From Chloroflexota bacterium (lineage in GTDB: Bacteria > Chloroflexota > UBA6077): a DNA stretch of 12,052 nt. Each line of letters begins with the position of its first letter. Position 1 is the first letter of the stretch. Under the pieces are notes generated by a model that saw nothing but the letters and a program-made list of their open reading frames with translations, ran no database searches and was not told the origin of the DNA. Location of the stretch: assembly GCA_021845945.1 (NCBI GenBank), contig JAJZRD010000105.1, positions 1 through 12,052 of the forward strand, in the 5' to 3' direction. This document shows, piece by piece, positions 1 to 6,384 of this stretch. Made by a program: the position numbers and the translations under genes.

Positions 1-6
1 GAGAGC

Positions 7-186
7 CTAGAGTAGCGTATCCTCCGGCGCGACGTCGCCGTACATGTAGTAGTGCGAGAGGCCGTTGGCGGTCCGGGCGCACCGCAGGCGGTAGAGGATC
101 AACTCCTCGCCCCGGCGCTCCAGGACGCTATCGGGTTCCTCCCGAGTTACGACGCGGTTCTCAAGCTTCACGTCCGCGTAGACCAT
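7..186 (-). CDS. Small hypothetical protein (59 aa) downstream of a B12 riboswitch
   Basis: I do not recognise this protein. The frame opens further upstream, but the ATG at 184-186 is the likely start because AAGGAGGG lies about 9 bases before it on the minus strand. It ends in TAG. The product is a soluble, charged 59-residue protein with no signal peptide, no membrane segment and a single Cys. It has an acidic middle and a Tyr-rich stretch (SHYYMYGD) near the C-terminus. It is the first gene after a cobalamin riboswitch and its terminator, so its expression should fall when cobalamin is plentiful. It may be the first gene of a B12 uptake or synthesis operon continuing beyond the left edge. 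The ribosome binding site and regulated leader support a real gene; the function is unknown. Confidence 0.6.
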   Translation of the reverse strand: MVYADVKLENRVVTREEPDSVLERRGEELILYRLRCARTANGLSHYYMYGDVAPEDTLL

Positions 187-312
187 TAAGCTTGCCCTCC
201 TTGCGTTGTTCGTGTTGAGTGGGCGCGCTCGCTGACGCGCGCCGAACCTGGCGCTCCGGCGGCCAGCCGATCTCGGCCCGTCACCTCCGCTCAAGGCCTC
301 GCCAAGGTCTGG

Positions 313-359
313 AAAAAAGAAAGCCCCTCGACCAGCACGGTAGCTAGCCGAGGGGCTTT
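313..359 (-). terminator. Intrinsic terminator of the cobalamin riboswitch leader
   Basis: An 11-bp perfect stem (AAAGCCCCTCG at 320-330 pairs with 349-359) with an 18-base loop is followed, on the minus strand, by C and six T (313-318). It lies about 50 bases after the riboswitch and before the small gene ending at 7, which is where the expression platform of a transcriptional OFF switch should be. On the plus strand no T-run follows, so it works only for minus-strand transcripts. Confidence 0.85.
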
Positions 360-406
360 GGGCGAACCTACAGAAACCTACGCCTGGCCTCGGGCGTGCG
401 GTCGAG

Positions 407-574
407 AGACTCTAGGCAGGTCTCCTGGCTTGTGGATCGTCACTCCCCCGCGCCTTCCCGCCTTGCGGCAGTGGCATCTTGCGGGGTCGCTCCCCACTTA
501 CAGTGGCGGGCCCGCGCCGGACTCGCACCGGCTTCCCTATTCTCCCTCTGCCGAGGGCACCTAGAACTATTCCT
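407..574 (-). promoter_or_regulatory. Cobalamin (B12) riboswitch, RF00174 type
   Basis: Read on the minus strand, the hallmark pieces appear in the right order: GGTGCC near the 5' end, AATAGGGAAGCCGGTG followed by the TCCGGC arm, CCCGCCACTGTAA, GCCACTGCCGCAAGGCGGGAAGGCG, and the 3' B12-box AAGCCAGGAGACCTGCC. Short complements TCTAG and CTAGA close the outer stem. A promoter lies just upstream and an intrinsic terminator about 50 bases downstream. Binding of adenosylcobalamin should favour termination before the small gene at 7-186. Edges are approximate. Confidence 0.95.
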
Positions 575-587
575 GTTTCCAGGCCAG

Positions 588-616
588 AGTATACAGACGT
601 GCCTCCTGAAAATCAA
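588..616 (-). promoter_or_regulatory. Sigma70-type promoter of the riboswitch transcript
   Basis: On the minus strand, TTGATT (-35, 611-616) and TATACT (-10, 588-593) are separated by exactly 17 bases. The predicted start near 581 is a few bases upstream of the riboswitch, so the pieces fit together. Confidence 0.75.
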
Positions 617-626
617 GCCTTGAGTC

Positions 627-653
627 GGTCGAACCGGTCGAAAAGGTCGAAAA
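627..653. repeat. Three tandem 9-bp repeats upstream of the riboswitch promoter
   Basis: Units GGTCGAACC, GGTCGAAAA and GGTCGAAAA follow one another without a gap. On the minus strand they read as TTTTCGACC-type units that end 10 bases upstream of the -35 box. They could be a binding site for an activator, or simple slippage. Confidence 0.6.
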
Positions 654-935
654 GACGCGACAAACCGAGAGCGTCTCACGCTGGGGACATCCAAGGCCAG
701 GTCCATCGGGCAAAACGGGGCGTAGCGCTTCGTAAGACGGCTGAAACTGGGCCGCTCACTCGTGCATAATCGACCGGCACGCGCCAGCAATCGGAGAGCA
801 GAAGAGCCGACAGTGCCGTCTTCTGGCCTACAGTGGGGCAAGGACGTGCGCGGGCTCGTCGTCGGCGTTCGCTTGAGGGGGCTCGATCATACAACGCGGG
901 CATGTCCCCAACTCGTGACGCTCCCGACAAACCTG
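654..935. other. Intergenic stretch with no supported gene
   Basis: Open frames exist on both strands, but none combines a ribosome binding site, plausible start and protein-like composition. One minus-strand frame ending near 830 contains a CPRC motif but has no usable start nearby. I see no other structure here. Confidence 0.5.
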
Positions 936-965
936 TTCCCACGCGGAGCCGTAATGCTGTATAAT
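936..965 (+). promoter_or_regulatory. Probable promoter of a noncoding transcript
   Basis: A perfect TATAAT (960-965) is preceded at 18 bases by TTCCCA (936-941), a 4 of 6 match to the -35 consensus. Transcription would start near 972 and run towards the terminator at 1148-1179, with no convincing reading frame between. Confidence 0.45.
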
Positions 966-971
966 GCGGTC

Positions 972-1180
972 GCGCCGGTCGGTTTGGGCCGGTGACGAAG
1001 CGAAGGCGTGAGCGAGCGGAGGTAATGATGGGCCAGAGCCGCCGCTGAAGGGAATACCGGATCGTCGGTTGGCGATCCTCGCCATCCCAGTGTACGCTCG
1101 GTCGCGACGGCCTATGGCCGTGAATCGGTCAACTGCGCGCTGACCCTCGCCGCCGGCGTACGCCAGCGGCGTTTCTTTTC
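972..1180 (+). ncRNA. Candidate structured noncoding RNA, family not recognised
   Basis: A stretch of about 210 bases lies between a promoter-like element and an intrinsic terminator, with no credible coding frame on the plus strand. Several hairpins are visible: GGATCG/CGATCC (near 1058-1079), ACGGCC/GGCCGT around TAT (near 1107-1123), and GGTCA/TGACC (near 1127-1145). I compared it by eye with RNase P RNA, SRP RNA, tmRNA and common riboswitches and saw none of their conserved cores. 6S RNA fits the length but I could not find its central bubble. It ends 34 bases before the tRNA gene, so it might instead be a leader for the tRNA-selB unit. Confidence 0.35.
1148..1179 (+). terminator. Intrinsic terminator before the tRNA gene
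   Basis: A GC-rich stem (CGCCGC at 1148-1153 with GCGGCG at 1166-1171, one mismatch, then GGCG/CGCC) is followed by TTTCTTTT (1172-1179). It would end the transcript starting near 972. Confidence 0.65.
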
Positions 1181-1214
1181 CCCAACCTCGCCGAACCGTC
1201 GCCCGTCTCACGAC

Positions 1215-1306
1215 GAGGACGATGGAACCGGGTTCCCCGCGGTCTGCAAAACCGTGCGTGGTCTTCGCGCTGCGAAGCAAGGTGGGTTCGACTCCCGCCG
1301 TCCTCT
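1215..1306 (+). tRNA. tRNA-Sec-like tRNA-Cys(GCA), tRNA-ReC type
   Basis: The cloverleaf is complete. Acceptor GAGGACG (1215-1221) pairs with 1299-1305. The compact D arm is GGAAC/GTTCC with a 3-base loop (1224-1236). The anticodon stem is 1239-1243/1251-1255, with loop CTGCAAA and anticodon GCA at 1246-1248. A long variable arm has a perfect 6-bp stem, CTTCGC/GCGAAG (1263-1277). The T arm is GTGGG-TTCGACT-CCCGC (1282-1298). The discriminator is T1306, followed by CCC, so the CCA end is not encoded. The long variable arm and minimal D loop are tRNA-Sec features. The GCA anticodon and U73 are cysteinyl-tRNA synthetase identity elements, and the anticodon arm core GGTCTGCAAAACC equals that of ordinary bacterial tRNA-Cys. 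From established work, such tRNAs (tRNA-ReC, studied in Desulfotomaculum nigrificans) are charged with Cys and accepted by SelB. The location just upstream of selB fits that role. The acceptor plus T stack is 7+5 pairs, one fewer than the bacterial tRNA-Sec norm of 8+5. Confidence 0.85.
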
Positions 1307-1336
1307 CCCGAACACTCTCTCGAGGAATGCGTCTCC

Positions 1337-3256
1337 GTGTATGTCGTCGGAACCGCCGGGCACGTCGATCACGGCAAGTCCAGTCTGGTCAAGGCGCTGA
1401 CGGGCATGGACCCCGACCGGCTCCAGGAGGAGAAGGTCAGGGGGATGACCATCGACCTTGGCTTTGCCTGGCTGCGCCTGCCCAGCGGCAAGGAGATCAG
1501 CCTGGTCGACGTGCCGGGACACCAGCAGTTCATAGAGAACATGCTGGCCGGCGTCGGCGCCGTCGACGCGGTCGTCCTGGTGGTAGCGGCGGACGACGGG
1601 GTTATGCCGCAGACCCGGGAACACTTGGCCATCGTCGACCTGCTCGGCATAAACCGCGGCGTGGTGGCGATTACTAAGATCGATATCGTCGAGTCGGAGT
1701 TGCTCGAAATCGCCGTGGAGGAGGTGCGCGAGGCTCTGCATCGCACAGGGCTCCGCGACTGTCCCATCGTTCACCTGTCAACGGTGACCGGCCAGGGGCT
1801 GCCGGAATTCGCTGCGGAGCTAGACCTCGTTCTATCAGAAACCCCCACCCGCCAGGATCGCGCACGTCCCCGTCTCTGGATCGACCGCAGCTTCACCGTC
1901 GCTGGCTTCGGCACAGTGGTCACCGGAACGCTGATCGACGGCACCCTCCACGTAGGCCAGGAAACCGAGCTACAGCCACGGGGTCTGCGCAGCCGCGTAC
2001 GCGGGCTGCAGACCCACAAACGCCGCATCGAGACCGCCCGCCCTGGAACGCGGGTGGCAGTTAACCTGGCCGGTCTGGACGTGGATGAGGTGAGGCGGGG
2101 CGATGTGCTGACCTTGCCGGGCCTGCTTCATCCCACTAAACGGCTGGACGTTCGCCTGCAGTCTCTGGCCGACGCCCCGGATGGCATCTACGACGGAACC
2201 CTCGGGCAGTGTTTCGTTGGGTCGGCTTGCCTGGAGGCGAGGGTCAGGCTGCTGGATGCCGACGTGCTTGCCCCGGGCGAAAGCGGACTGGCCCAGCTCT
2301 TTCTGGAGGAGCCGACCGTGGCGCTGGCCGGTGACCACTTCGTGTTGCGGCGGCCGGCCGTTATGGCTACTGTGGGGGGTGGGGTCGTCATCGATCCCCA
2401 TCCGATGCGCCACCGGCGACACCAGCAGGAAATCTGGCAGACACTGAACACCATCGAACGCGGCACCCCCGAGGAGGCATTGCTGCAGATGCTGGAGGGT
2501 CGCCCGCCCCTGGACACATGCTGGCTGGTTGAGCGCTCCGGCTTCACCGCGGCCGATTTCGAGCGAGCTGTCGCGTCCCTGTTGGCCAGAGACGAGGCTC
2601 TCCTGCTCCGTTCCGACCCGGCGGCGCCTGTGGTCTCCGCCTCCTCGTGGCTGGTTTCACACCGGGGGTGGTGCATGTTGCGAGACCGCATAGTTCAGAT
2701 CGTGGCCGACTACCACGCGCGCCATCGCCTCCGCCCCTGGATGCCGAAGGAGGAGCTGCGCAGCCGCCTGCGGGTGATTGAGAACCTGTTCCGTTACCTG
2801 ATAGAGCAGGTGGCGCGAGAGGGCGGCATCACCGACGAGGGCAAAGGGGTTCGCCTGGTTCACCACCAGGTGGAGTTCACCGCTGCTGAGAAGCTTAAGG
2901 TGGAGAACCTATTGAACGAGCACCGGCGCCACCCCTTCACGCCGCCCACCGGGACTGAAGCGTCGCGGCAGTTCGGGGTGGACGATGAGATGCTGCGCAC
3001 GCTTGTGGACCGAGGCGCGTTGGTGGCTGTGGGGCACGACATCTACTTGTTGCCCTCGGCCTATCAGGAGATGGTCACCGGGGTGGTGGACGAGATTCGG
3101 GCGCAGGGGAGCGTCACCGTGGCCCGGATGCGGGACAGGTTCAAGACCACCCGTCGCTACGCCTTCACCCTGATGGAGCATCTGGACGGCAAGGTCACCC
3201 GTCGGGTGGGCAACGAGAGGGTGCTCCTACCCAAGGCTAGCGGAACCCTCCCGTAG
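1337..3256 (+). CDS. selB: Selenocysteine-specific elongation factor SelB
   Basis: SelB is the EF-Tu-like GTPase that brings Sec-tRNA to UGA codons marked by a SECIS hairpin. At 639 aa it is close to the E. coli length (614 aa). GTPase motifs are intact: GHVDHGKS (8-15), RGMTIDLGFAW (35-45, switch I, SelB-typical), DVPGH (58-62) and TKID (113-116, the NKxD variant). Beta-barrel domains follow, with PRLWIDRSFTVAGFGTVVTG at the start of domain 2. The last roughly 260 residues contain the winged-helix repeats that bind SECIS RNA. The start is GTG at 1337, since the GTPase fold begins at once (YVVGTAGH) and GAGGA lies about 10 bases upstream. It begins 27 bases after the tRNA region, so the two may be co-transcribed. 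No frameshift was seen, in contrast to the next gene. A partner role with the tRNA-ReC-like tRNA is inferred. Confidence 0.97.
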   Translation: MYVVGTAGHVDHGKSSLVKALTGMDPDRLQEEKVRGMTIDLGFAWLRLPSGKEISLVDVPGHQQFIENMLAGVGAVDAVVLVVAADDGVMPQTREHLAIVDLLGINRGVVAITKIDIVESELLEIAVEEVREALHRTGLRDCPIVHLSTVTGQGLPEFAAELDLVLSETPTRQDRARPRLWIDRSFTVAGFGTVVTGTLIDGTLHVGQETELQPRGLRSRVRGLQTHKRRIETARPGTRVAVNLAGLDVDEVRRGDVLTLPGLLHPTKRLDVRLQSLADAPDGIYDGTLGQCFVGSACLEARVRLLDADVLAPGESGLAQLFLEEPTVALAGDHFVLRRPAVMATVGGGVVIDPHPMRHRRHQQEIWQTLNTIERGTPEEALLQMLEGRPPLDTCWLVERSGFTAADFERAVASLLARDEALLLRSDPAAPVVSASSWLVSHRGWCMLRDRIVQIVADYHARHRLRPWMPKEELRSRLRVIENLFRYLIEQVAREGGITDEGKGVRLVHHQVEFTAAEKLKVENLLNEHRRHPFTPPTGTEASRQFGVDDEMLRTLVDRGALVAVGHDIYLLPSAYQEMVTGVVDEIRAQGSVTVARMRDRFKTTRRYAFTLMEHLDGKVTRRVGNERVLLPKASGTLP

Positions 3257-3261
3257 CCGCC

Positions 3262-3292
3262 AGGTACACCGGTGCCAGTGGGGCACCTACCT
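3262..3292. repeat. Hairpin just after selB
   Basis: GGTGCC (3271-3276) pairs with GGCACC (3282-3287) around a 5-base loop, flanked by AGGTA (3262-3266) and TACCT (3288-3292) that can also pair across a bulge. No T-run follows, so it is not a classic intrinsic terminator. It could pause transcription or protect the selB 3' end. Confidence 0.4.
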
Positions 3293-3470
3293 CAACCTCG
3301 GACGTGTGAAGACGACGTACCGCGGGATCGCCCAATGCCTGCGAGGGCCATGGCGACGGATCCTCCATAGTAGTCGCCGGAGTAACGACCGGATACGGAG
3401 CGCGGGAAAGCCGTGAACAACGTGAAGGAGTCAACGATGTCTTCCCTCAGTTCCTTCTTCACCTCCCGCT

Positions 3471-4003
3471 GGAGACCGGGTTGTCACCACCAGCGTGGAG
3501 CACAACGCCGTGATGCGCCCGTTGCGCGCCCTGGAGAGGGAGGGGGTGATCCTGACCGTTGTCCCCTGCGCGCCGGACGCATCGCTCGACCCGGAAGAGA
3601 TGCGCCGGAGGGTGGAGCCGGGGGTCAGGCTCGTCGTCGCCAACCACGCCAGCAACGTCACGGGAACCCTGCTGCCGGTGGCAGAGACAGCGCGGATCGC
3701 CCATTCCTCAGGGGCGCTGCTGTGGTGGATACGGCGCAGACAGCGGGCGTCGTGCCACTCGACATGCAAGCGATGGGCATCGACCTGCTGATCTTCACTG
3801 GCCACAAGGGGCTCCTTGGTCCACCCGGCACCGGAGGGCTGGTTCTGGGCGACAGAGTCGATCCCGAGGGACTGGATTCCTTGATGCAGGGCGGGACCGG
3901 CAGCTACCCGGAGGGGACAGTGCGACTAGCGCCAGGCGTCTTCACGACTTTGGAGGATGTTCATGCGGCCGTCAGGGCGGTAGAGCAGGTCGTGAGAACA
4001 TGA
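3471..4003 (+). pseudogene. Broken cysteine desulfurase-family gene (class V aminotransferase fold)
   Basis: These PLP enzymes release S or Se from Cys or Sec; this subfamily often sits in selenium gene clusters. The recognisable part starts with GDRVVTTSVEHNAVMRPLRA in the frame of 3471. The frame is then lost near 3721, and homology resumes one frame over with VVDTAQTAG and GHKGLLGPPGTGGL, where the K is the expected PLP-binding lysine. One missing base explains the shift. The usual N-terminal roughly 80 residues (the family's DNAATT start) are absent. After GGTGS the sequence jumps to PEGTVRLAPG, a C-terminal family motif, so roughly 110 residues including the expected active-site Cys region are missing. 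An ATG at 3437 with AAGGAG before it is in frame with the C-terminal part but not with the middle. The stop overlaps the next start as ATGA. The product should be inactive. Confidence 0.85.
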
Positions 4004-4227
4004 AGGGCTACGGCGTCGTGCTGTTCTACGCCACATCCTCCGCACTTCGTGCGGAGAAGACTCTGGCGAAGGCAGGGCTAGCCGCCAAACTGATCCCGAC
4101 GCCCCGTGAGCTATCAAGCGACTGCGGTGTCGCCCTGCGTTTCGATGGGAATCAGGCCGAACGGGTACGCGGGCTGTTGGAATCAGCGCACGTGGAGGTG
4201 GCCGGCATTCACTCGATGCCCTCTTAG
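4000..4227 (+). CDS. DUF3343 (putative Se/S carrier-like) protein
   Basis: This 75-residue protein matches the small DUF3343 / Se_S_carrier-like family, found near selenium and cysteine desulfurase genes and proposed to carry Se or S; the function is not proven. The family pattern is visible: an N-terminal strand (YGVVLFYATSSALRAEK), then LIPTPRELSSDCGVALRF with the conserved Cys at residue 42, then a second alpha-beta half. Its ATG (4000-4002) overlaps the TGA of the broken desulfurase gene, which points to translational coupling. With that gene ruined, expression of this one may depend on its own initiation. No frame damage was seen. Confidence 0.85.
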   Translation: MKGYGVVLFYATSSALRAEKTLAKAGLAAKLIPTPRELSSDCGVALRFDGNQAERVRGLLESAHVEVAGIHSMPS

Positions 4228-4328
4228 CGAGTGCTCACCACCTCCACCCGCTCGGCTGGGTCATCTTCAGTTCCTGCTGGCCGACGATGGCCGGAAAGGG
4301 GAGGTCAATCCCTTCCTATATGCTCGTC

Positions 4329-5180
4329 TCAAGGCTCCCGCCCGGATCTCACGCTGGCGGGTCCTAGGGAACCCGCCAGCCCGTTCCCTGGGCGCCTCCC
4401 GCCAACTCGACTAACTGCCGGCCTGATCGGCAAGATATATGGGCCATAGGCGGTGTTGATGACCGAGGCATCGACGCCGTAGACGACACCGATGTTCTCC
4501 GCGGTCAGCACAGACTCCGGCGCCCCCGCGGCGAACACCCGTCCTTCCCGTAACATGACGATCTCGTCGCTGAATCTGGCGGCCAGGTTCAGGTCGTGCA
4601 TCGCCATCACCGCCGAGCGACCGGAATGGCCAGCGAATTCTCTCACAAGCTCCAGTGCCCGAAGCTGGTGCTGGATGTCCAGATTGTTCGTGGGCTCGTC
4701 AAGGAGAAGGACCCGCGGCTCCTGGGCCAGGGCGCGGGCGATGAAAACCCGTTGCCTCTGGCCCCCGCTCAGCTCGCCCACGACTCGCTGAGCCATTTCC
4801 GCGATGCCCATGAACTGGAGCACTCCGGCAACCACTTCGAGATCGTGTGGGCTGACTCCCCAGGTGATATACGGCTTGCGCCCCATGATCACCGTCTCAA
4901 GCACAGTAAAGGGGAGGATCGAGCCGCTGTCTTGGGGGACGTAGCCCACTAGCCGGCCCAGTTCCCGCGACCCGATGCGGGCCAGCTCCCTACCGTCCAG
5001 GAAAACCGCCCCGCTCCGGGGGGTAAGCACCCGCGCGAGACACCTCAGCAGAGTGGTCTTTCCGGAACCGTTGGGCCCGACGATGCTTGCCACTTGCCCG
5101 GGCCGTATCTCCATGCTCACGCCGCCCAGCACCTCCCGGCTCCCGTATGCGAAGTGTATATCTTGGCCAACCACTTTCAT
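4329..5180 (-). CDS. ABC transporter ATP-binding protein, FecE/BtuD type
   Basis: This is the ATPase of a metal-chelate or cobalamin-type importer, acting with the permease and lipoprotein encoded upstream. All motifs are present: Walker A GPNGSGKTT (35-43), Q-loop YVPQD (80-84), signature LSGGQRQR (137-144), Walker B VLLLDEPT (157-164) and switch His in MHDLN (195). It has 283 aa from the ATG at 5180; a GTG one codon earlier (5183) is equally possible because the ribosome binding site is weak. The C-terminal tail of about 30 residues is Gly/Arg/Pro-rich and unlike the family. It spans an inverted repeat (4353-4380), so the natural end may have been replaced. It is the last gene of the minus-strand cluster. 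The substrate is not readable from the ATPase itself. Confidence 0.9.
   Translation of the reverse strand: MKVVGQDIHFAYGSREVLGGVSMEIRPGQVASIVGPNGSGKTTLLRCLARVLTPRSGAVFLDGRELARIGSRELGRLVGYVPQDSGSILPFTVLETVIMGRKPYITWGVSPHDLEVVAGVLQFMGIAEMAQRVVGELSGGQRQRVFIARALAQEPRVLLLDEPTNNLDIQHQLRALELVREFAGHSGRSAVMAMHDLNLAARFSDEIVMLREGRVFAAGAPESVLTAENIGVVYGVDASVINTAYGPYILPIRPAVSRVGGRRPGNGLAGSLGPASVRSGREP
4353..4380. repeat. 10-bp inverted repeat inside the ATPase tail
   Basis: GCTGGCGGGT at 4353-4362 is the exact reverse complement of 4371-4380, with an 8-base loop. No T-run follows on either strand. It lies in the unconserved C-terminal tail of the ATPase gene and may be an end-of-operon hairpin, with the true coding end lost. 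Confidence 0.5.
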
Positions 5181-5246
5181 CACACCGCCCGCTGCGCGGC
5201 GACAAGCTGTCCTGGCAAACGATCACGACCTGTCGCCGCACCCTCG

Positions 5247-6301
5247 TCATCTCTCAGGGTACACCCACTTGCCGCGGAACTCCTGGCCGAAGAAGTCCTT
5301 CAGCATTGCCCGATGGATCGCCTCCGGGTCCACATCCTGGAAGAGGTTGGGGTGCAACCAGTTGGCCAGGTACCAGACGCCAGCAGCGCTCCTTGGCGTG
5401 CGAAGGAAGTTCCCGATCACGTACACGCGGTTCTCTTTCACTGCCCTGGTCCCTGCCAGGCCCGCCCGCGAGCATATCTCGTCGTGCACGGCTTTCATCC
5501 CAGCCGTGCTGGTGACGTCGAACCCCGCCAGCTCACTCGACTGAACGATCTTGACTATGACGTCGGGATTCGCCTGCAGGATCCACTCTGAGTTGATCAC
5601 GGGTGACCCGCTGTCTCCTCCTTGATTAGGTTGACGCCACCCGCGCGATCGATCAGCCAACTCTCCTCCCTATCTCTGCCAAAGGTCTGCCACTGTGTTG
5701 AGCCTTCCAGATACACCTTTGGCTTCTGCTCCGTGGTTAAGTCCTTGGTGCGTTGCGCCACCGCGTCGTACTGCTTCTGGATGTATCCGAGGAGCTGATT
5801 TGCTCGCTCCTGCCTCTGGAAGATCTCGCCCAGGCTGGTTATCGATGGCAGCAGCTTCTTCCCCCCCATCCCGTATCCAAACACCGCTGGGATGCCGGCT
5901 TGCTCCAGTTTGGCCAACATCTCGGGCTTCAGGCTCCAGGCGATGACCAGGTCCGGTTTGAGCGAGACGATCTTCTCCAGGCTCGGGTTGCCCGCGTCGC
6001 CCACGGAGGGCACCGATAGCACCCACGATGGCCACCTGACATCGGTCTTCGTCTTCTCATCGACGCCCACCACCCTTCTCTCTACACCGAGAGCGGTGAT
6101 TATCTCGCCTAGAGCACCGCCGTATTGCAGCACTATCACCTTCCCGGGCGGGGACTTCACCTCCACCTGCCGGTCCATCAGGTCGGTGACCACCTCCTTC
6201 TTTTGCCCCGAACTCGGCAGATCGGCGCCCTGCCGCCCACAGCCGATAGCCGTCGCTGCAAGTAGCACCAATGCCAACGAGACCGCGCCAGATCTCTTCA
6301 T
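5247..6301 (-). pseudogene. ABC transporter substrate-binding lipoprotein, FecB/BtuF type, frameshifted
   Basis: This encodes the extracellular binding lipoprotein of an iron-complex or cobalamin-type importer. The ATG at 6301 has AGAGGAG about 8 bases upstream. A signal peptide with lipobox AIGC (Cys 21) follows, then MDRQVEVKSPPGKVIVLQ, GVERRVVGVDE and PSLEKIVSLKPDLVIAW, typical of the periplasmic-binding domain. The frame reads through DRAGGVNLIKEE and then hits TGA at 5600-5602. Homology continues in the neighbouring frame from GSPVINSEWILQANPDVIV to the end (GKWVYPER). One missing base near 5605-5612 explains this. Rejoined, it would be about 351 aa and otherwise complete. It could be true inactivation or a sequence error. 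It precedes the ATPase gene and follows the permease gene. Confidence 0.85.
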
Positions 6302-6384
6302 CAGAAACGCTCCTCTCCGCGATCGCCTGCCGGTTGCCGTACTCAACCGGACGTGGCTCCATTTAGACTCGACTCTCTTCCTCG

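Noticed and set aside
828..1010. Minus-strand frame with IIQHYGSAWEQVC and GTCPRC, resembling a small zinc-ribbon protein
   Set aside because: No ATG, GTG or TTG with a ribosome binding site is near the protein-like part, and the upstream part of the frame crosses the terminator and candidate RNA. It may be a remnant but cannot be supported.
1215..1306. Ordinary tRNA-Sec (selC)
   Set aside because: The anticodon loop is CTGCAAA, giving GCA rather than UCA, and the discriminator is T rather than G.
3413..4003. A single 196-codon protein at the broken desulfurase locus
   Set aside because: Only the part after about 3722 matches the family in this frame; the earlier part is an out-of-frame reading of the real desulfurase middle section.
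4353..4380. Intrinsic terminator of the minus-strand operon
   Set aside because: The stem is strong, but no T-run follows on either strand and it lies inside the open frame of the ATPase.
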